Below, piece by piece: positions 1-9,634 of a stretch of DNA of 64,000 bases. The DNA lies in contig JAPDRN010000146.1 in NCBI GenBank assembly GCA_030247855.1, positions 1 to 64,000 on the forward strand. The letters run 5' to 3'. Made by a program: the position numbers and the translations under genes. The stretch is from Knufia peltigerae. Taxonomy: Eukaryota > Ascomycota > Eurotiomycetes > Chaetothyriales > Trichomeriaceae. The stretch's first letter is position 1. Each line of letters begins with the position of its first letter. The notes beneath the pieces were generated by a model that worked only from the letters and a program-made list of their open reading frames with translations, did no database searches and was not told where the DNA came from.

Positions 1-72
1 CGGCCCCAGCTGGATGTTGTGCCAGCGCATCAACGCCTCGCAGGCGATGGTGGCGCCGCTGCGCAGGTTGAC
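1..72 (-). CDS. Partial exon of an unidentified gene running off the left edge
   Basis: Read on the minus strand, bases 72 to 1 give an open 24-codon stretch (begins VNLRSGATIACEAL) with strongly coding-like composition. It is preceded by a CACACACACAG acceptor at 73-74, so it looks like an internal exon that continues beyond the window. The acceptor's pyrimidine-poor tract is a CA repeat. No upstream exon could be identified on the minus strand between 75 and 869. I do not recognise the family; a chance open stretch is possible. Confidence 0.35.
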
Positions 73-73
73 C

Positions 74-88
74 TGTGTGTGTGTGTGA
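74..88. repeat. TG/CA dinucleotide microsatellite
   Basis: A short TG repeat. On the minus strand it reads as a CA tract that ends in the CAG acceptor of the left-edge exon. Confidence 0.7.
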
Positions 89-869
89 GTCCCGACCAAG
101 TCGTTCCGTTCTTCTGCCATCCTGGGATATGACAGATCCATCATATTAACTGTCGTGCTCCTAGTGTGGTTTCTTAACATGACTTGCTGCATGCCGGTTT
201 GAACTCGGTGGACGATAGGAAGTAACAACCCAGAGAGAGACGGCGATAGGCATTACGCACACCCACCTCTACATTACGCACATGGATACCTACTAGGGTT
301 ATAGCACCGAAGTACCCCCTAAGTACCATTCCTTGGTATCAATATGAGTTAAATGGTAACCGCCGAGATACCAGTACATCAAGAGATATTCGTAAGGACT
401 GTAACAACGACTAAATTCCTAGTCATATAGTTACTCGGCCGTGTGCATTTTGCAAATCAATCGCCTATAGCGAATGGCAATGGGCACGACTTCAGTGAGA
501 TATACATACCTTAATGTAGAGGGGGGTGTGCGTACTCGTAATATCTATTCGCCCTCCGGAGTACTCCGTATGCTAATACGAATACGAAAGTCCACCTAAC
601 TGATAATCGGACAACTTGCCTAGTTGGACCTAACTATGTAATATATCGAATCTCCGCAAAAAAGTATGTCGTGAGAGTGCTGAAACGTCTGCGACTCCTA
701 CGCACCAACATGGATTCATGACCTGTGATCAACTCTGTTCCTTCATTTTACACCTTTTCTAAGCTGAATGGGCTACTTGGCTCTATGAGTAGGTGTCTGT
801 CGCCTTACTGAACAAACAGCAACACAACTATTCCACTCTCTCTGCCTGACTCTGTTCTCCTTTGTCCAG
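89..869. other. Intergenic region upstream of GTP cyclohydrolase I
   Basis: No ORF with protein-like composition on either strand. AT-rich and full of TA-containing words. Holds a copy of the dispersed palindrome (CGGAGTACTCCGTA at 557-570). The last 100 bases are pyrimidine-rich (CTCTCTCTGCC), as is usual just before fungal start codons. Confidence 0.6.
557..570. repeat. Dispersed palindrome, 14 of 16 bases of TACGGAGTACTCCGTA
   Basis: Reads CGGAGTACTCCGTA. Related half or full copies recur in intergenic DNA near 2668, 4055, 12421, 16838, 23031, 26525, 29916, 33344 and 39331, and in none of the recognised coding exons. Confidence 0.6.
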
Positions 870-1898
870 ATGAGTCAAAACAACCCAAAAATCTCCTCTT
901 CCAACAACATCTCCCCCCTCCATCCGAAGCCTCATTCCGCAATACCCTCGCACCTCTTGAATGGTGGATCTCCTTTACACTCTCCCCCAACGACCAGTAG
1001 AGCCCAGGAACGCGAGAATCTTGCCTCGTCTATAAAAAGCACTTACGGGAGGAGAAAAACAATAGATCTCGGAGGGCCGCAAAGCCCTCCGAGAAACACG
1101 AGTAGTACGTCCTGGCTCGGACTTGTGGACGGTCCAAGCAACCACGATGAGAAACAGCCTGTCAAGTCACACGAGCCGGCACGAGACGAACGTGATGAAG
1201 CACCCATGACCCCTCCTGCGTCTCTTTCTCGGCCGGCAAGCCCTTACACTCTGAACCCTCCTATCGACTTCGACGGATTGAGTTGGCCCTGCATCGGCAC
1301 ACGCGAGAGGCGGGAGCAAACGCCAGAAGAAGCACAAGCCCGTCTTGACAAGCTTGCGGGCGCAGTGAGGACCATTTTTGAATGTATCGGTGAAGACCCC
1401 GAGAGGGAAGGGATCCGCGACACGCCGCAAAGGTATGCCAAAGCGCTCATGTACTTCACCAAGGGCTACGAGGAGAACGTGCGGGAACTGGTGAACGGCG
1501 CAGTCTTTCACGAAGATCACGATGAGTTGGTCATTGTCAAGGACATTGAAGTCTTCAGTCTGTGCGAGCACCATATGGTCCCCTTCACCGGCAAGATGCA
1601 CATCGGGTACATCCCCAACAAGCGAGTTCTCGGCCTAAGCAAGTTGGCGAGACTGGCAGAGATGTTTTCTAGAAGACTCCAGGTCCAAGAACGGCTGACT
1701 AAGCAAGTGGCACTGGCGATTGCAGAGGTATTGAAACCTCAAGGCGTGGCTGTTGTGATGGAGAGCAGTCACCTGTGCATGGTCATGAGAGGGGTGGGGA
1801 AAACGCAGAGCAGCACGACGACAAGCTGCATGCTCGGTGCCATGAGAAGCAGTGCCAAAACGCGGGAGGAGTTTCTGACCCTCCTCAACCGCAAGTGA
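870..1898 (+). CDS. GTP cyclohydrolase I
   Basis: Converts GTP to 7,8-dihydroneopterin triphosphate, the first step of folate/tetrahydrobiopterin synthesis, as a homodecamer in the cytosol. Single exon, 342 aa. Residues 1-145 are a low-complexity Ser/Pro-rich extension usual in filamentous fungi. The catalytic domain runs from about 150 to the end. The zinc ligands are visible as Cys232 and His235 in LCEHHMVPF and Cys303 in SSHLCMVMRG. KRVLGLSKLAR and the C-terminal REEFLTLL match the family. The start is the first Met after a CT-rich leader. Yeast FOL2 is the equivalent gene. Very secure identification. Confidence 0.97.
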   Translation: MSQNNPKISSSNNISPLHPKPHSAIPSHLLNGGSPLHSPPTTSRAQERENLASSIKSTYGRRKTIDLGGPQSPPRNTSSTSWLGLVDGPSNHDEKQPVKSHEPARDERDEAPMTPPASLSRPASPYTLNPPIDFDGLSWPCIGTRERREQTPEEAQARLDKLAGAVRTIFECIGEDPEREGIRDTPQRYAKALMYFTKGYEENVRELVNGAVFHEDHDELVIVKDIEVFSLCEHHMVPFTGKMHIGYIPNKRVLGLSKLARLAEMFSRRLQVQERLTKQVALAIAEVLKPQGVAVVMESSHLCMVMRGVGKTQSSTTTSCMLGAMRSSAKTREEFLTLLNRK

Positions 1899-2882
1899 GG
1901 AACGATGGAAGCCTGATCTGTTCTCAGACCACCAGGATATGGTATTGAAAGGGTAGGGCAGATCAGTCATCGATTCATTCAACATAACAATGATATCGCT
2001 CAACGTCGATTGTCATTTATTTCAGGGCCAATTTGGCCCGATGGATTCAACACACATAGCTGTCGCTCAACATCGACGTCGTTTCCGGGGATTCCGCAGA
2101 AGAGCAAAAGGTCGAGTTTTACCAGTTTATGGCGATATTGCGCACACCAGTCATGCTTGTTCCCTATACAAGTTTTTACATGTTGCGATCACGGGCTCCC
2201 TTTGCATCGAACACGTCGAGACCAGGAGGGAAGAGTCTCAGTGGGACACCACATTACACTGCTTCAGACAGCTCCTGACATTTCGGGCTTGGGCAGAATA
2301 CGGGTGTCACCGAGTCCTTGTGCCCCGTTTGCACCTTTGTGTACTATATAGTATGAAGGGATACCGACAAGGTACGCTTGAGCGGCCGACGGACAATGGC
2401 GCTCTCGAGTTGTGCTGACCAATTTCAAGAACTCAGTTACAGCACATGGTTCTCTAAACAAGTCGAAGTTGTTCTGAAGAAAGTGATTTTTGAATACTAT
2501 GGATCTACTCCGTAATGCCAGAGGCATCGACGGGATTTAGCTATGCAAATACCTCAGGTATGCAAGTAGTCGTGCTCCGTTCTGTGGTCCCGCCGTAGAC
2601 AAGCTGACTAAGTCGTTGATAATAATTTAAGTAAACCACAATATGAGATACCAACAAATACCAAGGGACGGAGTACTCCTTATCACCTAATGATATTCGA
2701 TGAAGTCAATCTTCTCATTGTCTTTTGCCCTCGGCCTTTCTCTACTCGGGTACCTAGGTACTTGTATCATTTATGGTTTGCCAGAAAACCGATAACAAAC
2801 CCCTCCCAAGCGTTGATTCCGTACATCGTCGCGCGACTATATCGCCGAGATAAAGTGCAACCATCACCGACCAGAACCAAAC
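1899..2882. other. Intergenic, no gene seen
   Basis: Only short ORFs without recognisable motifs. Contains ACGGAGTACTCC at 2668-2680 and a TACCTAGGTA palindrome at 2751-2760, both dispersed words in this window. The final 100 bases serve as promoter/leader for the racemase-family gene. Confidence 0.6.
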
Positions 2883-3725
2883 ATGGTACGCAAGATTCGC
2901 TTGGGCGTCATTGTCCCATCTTCCAACACGACGCTCGAACCGCTCACGTCCGCCATGGTGTCCTCCATCGACGACCCCGGCCTGGACGTGAGCGTCCACT
3001 ACTCGCGGTTCCGGGTGACGACCATCGACGTCTCTCGCGACGCCGACGCCCAGTTCCAGCTCGAACCCATGCTCGCCGCCGCCCGTCTCCTCGCGGACGC
3101 CGAGGTGGACGTGATCGGCTGGAGCGGTACGTCTTCGGGGTGGTTGGGGTTCGACAGGGACGAGGCTCTGTGTGGAGCGATCCGGGACGCGACCGGGGGG
3201 ATCCCGGCCACCAGTTCGGTCCTGGCCATGAATCGAATCCTCGAAGGCATCCGACGAGGCCGCCGCCACGGAGACGGAGACGAAAAAGGGGAGGGGCGGG
3301 GAGTCACCGTCAAGGTGGGACTCGTGACGCCTTATGTTTCGGCTCTCAACGACGCCATCCGTTCCAACTACTCCTCGATCGGGTACGAGATCACGCCCGC
3401 GCGGGAAAGACACCTGGGTATGACCAAGAATACGGATTTCGCGGACATCGCCGAGTCTACGCTGGACGGAATGGTGGAAGGGGTCGTTGAGGAGGGGGGA
3501 GCCGACGTCGTCGCCATCTTTTGCACCAACCTCGCCGGGGCCAGGAGGGCGGCACACTGGGAAGAACAGCAGCAGCAGCAACAGCAGCACCGGCGCATCG
3601 TGGTTCTCGACAGCGTAGCCACGACGGTATGGGGTATGTTGCGAACGATCGACGTCGATCCTGCTTGCGTAAAAGGATGGGGTTCGATTTTTTCGACACC
3701 CTACGATACACACAATGCACACTAA
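2883..3725 (+). CDS. Asp/Glu racemase superfamily protein (maleate cis-trans isomerase / arylmalonate decarboxylase-like)
   Basis: Single exon, 280 aa, two Rossmann-like halves. The start MVRKIRLGVIVPSSNTTLEP has the family's substrate-carboxylate loop (PSSNT, residues 12-16). The second catalytic cysteine is present (Cys214 in AIFCTNLAG), but the first is replaced by the loop WSGTSSGW (80-87). That pattern recalls arylmalonate decarboxylase, which keeps only the C-terminal Cys and a Gly-Thr-Ser oxyanion loop. True two-Cys racemases and maleate isomerases have both. A CAG repeat encodes seven glutamines just after Cys214 (about 229-235), an unusual insertion in a compact enzyme. The substrate cannot be told from sequence. 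GC-rich coding sequence with AT-richer flanks. Confidence 0.85.
   Translation: MVRKIRLGVIVPSSNTTLEPLTSAMVSSIDDPGLDVSVHYSRFRVTTIDVSRDADAQFQLEPMLAAARLLADAEVDVIGWSGTSSGWLGFDRDEALCGAIRDATGGIPATSSVLAMNRILEGIRRGRRHGDGDEKGEGRGVTVKVGLVTPYVSALNDAIRSNYSSIGYEITPARERHLGMTKNTDFADIAESTLDGMVEGVVEEGGADVVAIFCTNLAGARRAAHWEEQQQQQQQHRRIVVLDSVATTVWGMLRTIDVDPACVKGWGSIFSTPYDTHNAH
3568..3591 (+). repeat. CAG/CAA polyglutamine microsatellite inside the racemase-like gene
   Basis: Run of CAG and CAA codons for Gln7 followed by His-Arg. Likely length-variable between strains. Confidence 0.7.
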
Positions 3726-5033
3726 CCACCTGAGCAACCCACAAGGTAGAACGAACAGCTCCCAACACACAACGTGACTTGGCGCCAGGGACCTTTGATT
3801 TACCTCTGTCAGGACGCCCTTGGTCATTTACCTAGGTCCCCACGTTCATTAATCCTCCGGGGAGCCCTACCTCCAAAAGGATGTCTGCCTAACGAGTAAC
3901 CCCATGGGTGCCTAACAAGGTGCACACAATTTGGTGCCTAATGAGTACCCAAATATTTGAGATCTGAAAGTGTCTCTCCCACTCCCATCTCCACCCTCGA
4001 GATCCTCCTTCCCTCCATTCGCTAAGGCCGTGTGTGCCTTGTTGCCGGACCACGTACGGAGTACGAGTATGGGGCGATCAGAGAGGGTCCCCATGACGGG
4101 AACAACCTGCGGCAGTATGATGGCCTTACTTACAAGGGCTGCATACCGAGATTCCGAAGCCGTCCCTCTCCACTCCTTTTGTCTCGACCAAGAGAAAAAA
4201 GAAAAATGGATACTCCATTATCTGCCTTTTATCGAAAATCAAATCTTTGGATCTGTCTTAGATGGGAACTCAAAGCTTCCTGAAGGATCTTTCTGGTTTT
4301 GACTCGCACCTCATTTACCCGCCATCTGTGATATACCCACCGTGTATGGAGAGCACAACCTGAGGAGTGGAGAGGGGGAGGACTAGGGACTCGAGAGGAG
4401 GCGTGATCCTGGTCTCGCGCAAAGGTCCATCCCAACTTAAAATGAATACCTTATATTCGGAAGCTTGAATCAGAGTTTTGACAAGTTTTATATTTCGGTT
4501 TTTTGTCTCTGCTGTCGATCAGTCACTGCGGTGGGCCTTGTAATTCCAGGTCCACCAAATAGAGAATCAAGCTCGTCAACAGCTCTTGTTAGGTCTTGTC
4601 AGAGTTTGTCGTCCGGAAGTGTATGCAGAGTGGGGGATCTCGTATTTTTTGTTACGCGGATCCTGAGGCCGCAAGATGAACCAAAAGTACATGAAAGACT
4701 ATTTTGGGACGCTCGAGGCTGCAGTCTTGACATCCCCCCCATCCCCTTTTACTGGATTCTTCAAACCTTGCCCCTTAAGTGTGTGTGTGGACTTGGCATC
4801 AACCTCGCTCCTATCCCCCGGCACAGGAAACACCATATAGAATTTTATGTCCTTGTTATCCGCGTAAACATGTACAGATAAAATCATATGAGTCGAATGA
4901 TGGAAGTTTGTGTTCCAGAGGTGACAAGGCTTGGGAACTTCGTCGCCTCGTACATACCATTCGACATGTAGCCTAGAGCCCCATGAATTTCGGCGGGAAC
5001 CCTATCATATCAAAGAAAAATCACACCGCATAA
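3726..5033. other. Intergenic between convergent genes, no gene seen
   Basis: No protein-like ORF. Three imperfect copies of a TGCCTAA(C/T)(G/A)AG-type word lie in tandem at 3886-3900, 3909-3921 and 3935-3950. A TACGGAGTACGAGTA copy of the dispersed palindrome lies at 4055-4069. Confidence 0.55.
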
Positions 5034-6014
5034 TCAGAAGAATTTTTCGTACAGCGGATCTCTCTCTCCTTCTTCAATTTCACGCCAGTCGTATTCCAGG
5101 TCCTTTGCCAACGATCGTGCCACTTCCAAACCGCCGTAGAAATGCGAAACGAATGCCAAAGTTCCGTCCATCTGCAGGAGCTCAGTCAGGGAAACGGGTT
5201 TCAGCAAGAGAAGAGAACAACAGGATACGTGGAAAAAGGTCACAATCAAAATGAAAGAAGACAGGAAGGAAAAGGAAAGAGAAAACTAAGGGAAAAGCTG
5301 TCAACCATCACCAAAACTTACACCAGCGCTAATGCCAGCCGACGTCCAGATCTCGATGGACGACGACGCACTTTCTGGCGCCTCAGATGGGAGACTGCGA
5401 ACCCATCGGGCCCCATGTTGCCACGATACACCGCGATTCTGTCTAGCGACGTCGTCGAAACGAGACATGTTTGTCGTGGCGCGACGGCCGTTGAGTAAAC
5501 CTGTAAGAGCGAGGGCGTAGGAACCCGTGCACACCGTTATGATGGCAGTGCTGATGTGAGGAAACACCTTGGGAAGAAAGTCGAGCAAAGGTTGAATGTT
5601 GGAAGATTTGCTGCCATCTGAATGAATTCGCGTCAGCCGTGTGCCCACCCCGCCTGGAATGAGTATGACATCGAGAACCGGCTTGTCCGCGCTGGCGGTT
5701 GAGCCGAGAGCCTCCAAATAATCTGTGTATGTGGTGTCTGGCTGAAGATACTCATTGAATGTCGTATTGGTTTTACCGTTCGTTTGCGGAAACGCGCCTT
5801 CCAGGTCGAATGACCAGTCGGCGGATTTTAGCGCGATGGGTTTGACAGGAACAGGGTCGAGGCTCTCCGAAATGAATTTCAACGAGAGGTTCGGCTGGTG
5901 CTTGGATGAGAGCAGGTTGAGGATGTCCAGTGGACCAGCCAAGTCCAATAACTGAAAGCCTGGAAAGATGGGTACGATGAAGTGTAATGGGGTTGAAGCA
6001 GCAGCAGCAGCCAT
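5034..6014 (-). CDS. DJ-1/PfpI family protein (isonitrile hydratase-like)
   Basis: Two exons on the minus strand, 6014-5322 and 5171-5034, giving 275 aa. The 150-bp intron has a GTAAGT donor and CTGCAG acceptor and joins ISAG to MDGTLAF, restoring the family's SAG-x-SAG-x-D-x-x-LAFV segment. The class I glutamine amidotransferase-like fold shows the nucleophile elbow ITVCTGSYALA with Cys162, the GGVGTR turn (121-126) and GLLNGRRATT. The usual His after ATT is Asn here (ATTNMSRF), so the catalytic set differs from ThiJ/PfpI proteases. Alanine-rich N-terminus from a GCA/GCT run. Fungal members are often annotated as isonitrile hydratase or AraC-like regulators lacking DNA-binding; no AraC domain is seen. 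Function unproven. Confidence 0.9.
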
Positions 6015-8129
6015 GATGGTGACTAAGATCGTAGACGGTATCGTCGACGAAGATCAAGTTGAGAGATCAAGGAAATCCCTGTGGTTCAAGATGGGAGAAA
6101 GAGTCTCATACAAGCACAGAGAATTGGGGATGTGGTTGACTTGATATGCCTCAGGGCTGTTGTGTTGTGGCTCACAAAAAAAAGACGAGGATCATCAGAA
6201 CGGGATGGACTTTCCTGTTCGGGCTGCATTACCGTTTTCGGTCTCGATGAAGCAGCAAGTCACTAGGCCGAGAAGAGCTTGACACTGATGACGACCGACG
6301 GGCAACGACGAGGAGGAGAGGTAAGAAGGACAGAACTGATACGGAGTGTGTGACTTGCAAATGGGACAGAAAATCAGTCTTTACAATGACAGAATCTGAT
6401 ATACCGCAGAGGGTTTGTATCATGGCTACAGACGAAAACCACAGGAGGACTGACACAGACTACTACTCCCCTTATTTACCTAAGTCAACCGCCTCTGCAC
6501 AGAGGTGCCTACACCTGTATTGTCACAGAAATACGCAAAAATCCTTAGCCGAATGGTTTAGAGACCCCCTTTTGCCATCGAAGATTACGAAGAGCCTCAC
6601 CAGCCTCACCGACATCACTACAAGCCAGTCATCCACACCGACCATGCCCAAGAGCTTTCCGTAAACCCCCTTGAAATCCTCTCCCTCTCTCGGTGACCAA
6701 GAGGCACACACACAGCACACTGCGTACTCGCTCGAAAGCACACAATACCCCCAGGCTATTACCGCCCAACACTAAAAGCAAAAGGCCCTCACGACCCAAA
6801 CAGTGTGATGGGCTCCGATGACTATTGATGACTACTCTGCCAAAAATCTACCAGATATTCAACGCCTGCCTTTACCCCAATCAAGGGAAAAGTTGACATT
6901 CTACTGAGGTCTATTTTGTCAGTGGACGCCCATGGGCCAATCGCTTCAGTGGTGTCAATCACTTACGAGTACGAGTGTATCGTTGACAAGGCCATCGTCA
7001 ACTCCACCACCGCAAAGGCTCGACTTCGGATTATAATACCGGATCGTTACTGATTGAAGCGTACCCCAAAAAGGAGACCGACGAGTAACGAAAACGACTC
7101 CGCCCAACCTGGGGACGGATCACTCAGTGAGGATCCGGTATGAACTTTTTTCCTCGCATGTCTCTCATCTGACAACTCAGCAACCACCGAAAACGCCAAC
7201 TCTGTTGTCGACAGCTGACTCTTTCATCGAACATGTGCTCGCCTCCGTTGGATCCCCGGGCCTATCCAGCTTGCATCCCTCTCGTGATTTCCAGCCACAC
7301 GAACGCCGCACTCGACTTGTCACCCGTTGCTATGAGTTCTCGCCCTTCATCTTCCCCTTATTAATGCACAAGAAGATCCATGACTATCATGATTTGCTTG
7401 TACTGTCATTGAAGCGCATTGTCTGCCTGATCCATTGAATTCTCCTTTCATCAATGGCCCACACACGTGGTTGCGTTCTTGAATGCACGATTTTCGGTTT
7501 GTTCATTCTTTGGCTTTGTATTTCAATGAATCTAAACCTACGCGCCGCCTTTTTACTATCACCATTTATACTTGGATCGATACACAATCATCGTCAAACT
7601 CAGTCCTTCCATGCCTCCACTTTCAGGCAAACCAATCATTTATTGCTCCCGTTTTTTCCCATTATTTCAGCGGGTTCTACTTCTTTGGCAGTTGCACCCA
7701 AACATACTGACATTCTAGGGTTCACGGTTCCGACGACTCCTGTGGCTCCTCCTGCGATATATCACTTCATGCGGATCTCTCATTTAGCCTTCGAGGACCC
7801 TTCCGACAGTTTCTTTCATGGGCAGGGAAAAGAGGCAATACGTCCCCTGTCAACGACTCACACCGCTTATCAGGCTTCCTCCTCTTTGAGGACTTTTACG
7901 GATCTGTACCAAGGATTTCTTGGAAACCTCGAATGCCCGTGAGGACCTTTCTGACTCTTCTCGTATCTGTCACATTCCGTGAAGCTGTCCAGCGTGTTCT
8001 CTTGAATTGTATAAATTGACTGGGAGGTCCCCTCGTTCGAAAGATTTCTTTTCCTCTTTTCGGCGCATAGACATACCTCAGCTTCAATACAGATACCAAT
8101 CACTTTTTAAAACGTACACTTTGTTCAGG
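6015..8129. other. Long intergenic region between divergent genes
   Basis: About 2.1 kb without a supportable gene. From 7100 to 8100 the plus strand is pyrimidine-rich with many short out-of-frame ORFs, which suits a long promoter and 5' leader for the SWIRM-like gene. Open stretches of up to 162 codons here have no motif and an odd, Ser/Thr/Phe-heavy composition. Confidence 0.5.
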
Positions 8130-9068
8130 ATGTCCATCACCCCTCCAATGAGTGTTGGTGTCGCCAAGGGGCGGTTCGACTCGAGGTTGGAACCGTACGT
8201 ACTAGACTGTCTTGCCAGGGTGAAGGCCTACCTTGGGCGAGAGGCAGATGTCGAGCAGGCGGTCGCTGTTTGTGCCCTGGTTGACATGAAGAACGACGCT
8301 GGGGACATGCCCCAGTTGGTGACGCCGTCCCCGGAGCCGGCAGGGGCCAGAGACCGTGTTGGGCACCAACACGACAACGACGACGACGACGGCGGCAACC
8401 ACGACGGGTCGATCCGGCCCCAGCCTCGTTTGGGCCGGCGCCGGCCACAACCACCACCACCAGCGGCATTGACGTCGGCGGGCGGCGGCAAGGTCAGAAA
8501 GGCGCCGCACATGAGGCATCGGTACAGGCCCACTGAGCGATCAGAGGCAAGGTCGTCCGACTCGGACCTCTTCGCGAGGAGGTTCAAGGACGTCATGAAC
8601 GCGCGGGCCAGCGGGAAGGGCGAGTGGGAGTCGTTCGTCGACGCGCGCCTCCCCCGCGGTGCCGCCGCCGGGGACGCACTGCGGGCCGAGGAGGTGAGGC
8701 TGTGCGGCGAGCTGGACATCACGGAGGACGTGTACCGCTGCCAGCGGGCTCGCTTCTTCCTCGGCATCGCCGCCTTCACCGAAGAGGTCCGCCGCCGCCA
8801 GGCCCGGGGCATGCTCAGGACGCAGTGGAACATCGGCAAGACGCAGTTCCAGCTCTTTGGCACCATGGACGCCAACAAGTCCAGCAAGGTGTTTGAGCTC
8901 TTCCTCGAGCTGGGGTGGGTGCAGCCCGCCAAACAGACGCCGACCTCCCGCGACGCGTACGAGCAGATGTTCCCCCCGGAGCACCGCGACACGCTCCACC
9001 GGGAGATGCGCTCGTGGGAACTGGAACACATCACCGACAGCTCACTTCATGTGGTCACGACGTTGTGA
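8130..9068 (+). CDS. SWIRM-domain-like protein
   Basis: 312 aa, single exon, GC-rich. Residues 205-285 fit a SWIRM helical fold: LRAEEVRLCGELDIT, a Tyr-x-x-x-x-x-x-x-FF helix, then FQLFGTMDANKSSKVFELF and LELGWV, matching the D-x-NK-x-x-K-x-x-x-x-F-x-x-x-GW signature of SWIRM modules in chromatin proteins and the fungal Fun19-type proteins. The segment before it (RYRPTERSEARSSDSDLF) resembles the conserved linker ahead of SWIRM in fungal homologues. A low-complexity Asp/Gly/Pro region occupies about 85-150. The start at 8130 is preferred; an in-frame ATG at 8007 would add 41 residues of non-conserved type. A DNA-binding or chromatin role is inferred from the family only. Confidence 0.6.
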   Translation: MSITPPMSVGVAKGRFDSRLEPYVLDCLARVKAYLGREADVEQAVAVCALVDMKNDAGDMPQLVTPSPEPAGARDRVGHQHDNDDDDGGNHDGSIRPQPRLGRRRPQPPPPAALTSAGGGKVRKAPHMRHRYRPTERSEARSSDSDLFARRFKDVMNARASGKGEWESFVDARLPRGAAAGDALRAEEVRLCGELDITEDVYRCQRARFFLGIAAFTEEVRRRQARGMLRTQWNIGKTQFQLFGTMDANKSSKVFELFLELGWVQPAKQTPTSRDAYEQMFPPEHRDTLHREMRSWELEHITDSSLHVVTTL

Positions 9069-9634
9069 CGGGTGTTCGTTTTTGTCGGTATTGGGATATT
9101 GTTTGGTTTGGGTCGATTTTTTGGGTTGTTTTCGGTCTGGGTTGTGCTTTTACTCTGAGCCTAAGTGTCGAATGGGCAGGAGGAAGGACTATCTCAGCTC
9201 AGGTCAGGATTGTTTTTTCTGGTGTTTTTTTGGGTCCTAGGTTCTCTTTGTGGTAGTCACAATATCGAATCTTTTCGAACAAGGAAAGGAGAAAAAAGGG
9301 GCGGGAAAAAAAAGAGTAAATAGGCAACAAGCGACGAAGGCTGTCGACCAAAAAAAGGTACCTGGGTGTCGAAAGGGAGGGAGGGGAAAGGACTTCTTCC
9401 ACTCAGTTTAGAATGTAGTTTTGTTTTTGTTTTGTATTGTGTTGATTTTTTTCGGAGGCAGTTACAATATCGAGTCTCTCTTCTCACTGAATCACTCGTA
9501 GAGGTACCTTTGCAAAACGCACACGACTGAGTAACCACCTTGGTAAGGAGGAGTTTGGTCGTTATTTACCGTCCTTGTCGTAAATCTGAAGTTGACATCC
9601 TCGCTGGGTTCTATCCTGATCTACACCCTAGGGT
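9069..9634. other. Convergent intergenic region, 3' ends
   Basis: T-rich on the plus strand after the SWIRM-like gene, no ORF of interest. Holds an imperfect 24-bp direct repeat: GGTAGTCACAATATCGAAT at 9252 and GGCAGTTACAATATCGAGT at 9457. Confidence 0.5.

Noticed and set aside
2754..3827. 357-codon open frame on the minus strand
   Set aside because: Antisense shadow of the GC-rich racemase-family gene; composition is Asp/Arg/Val-heavy and contains no motif.
7127..7942. Open frames of 60-162 codons before the SWIRM-like gene
   Set aside because: Low-complexity, pyrimidine-driven translation with no domain; better explained as a leader/promoter.
8228..9034. 268-codon minus-strand open frame over the SWIRM-like gene
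   Set aside because: Antisense shadow of high-GC coding sequence; the plus frame has the conserved SWIRM-like signature.
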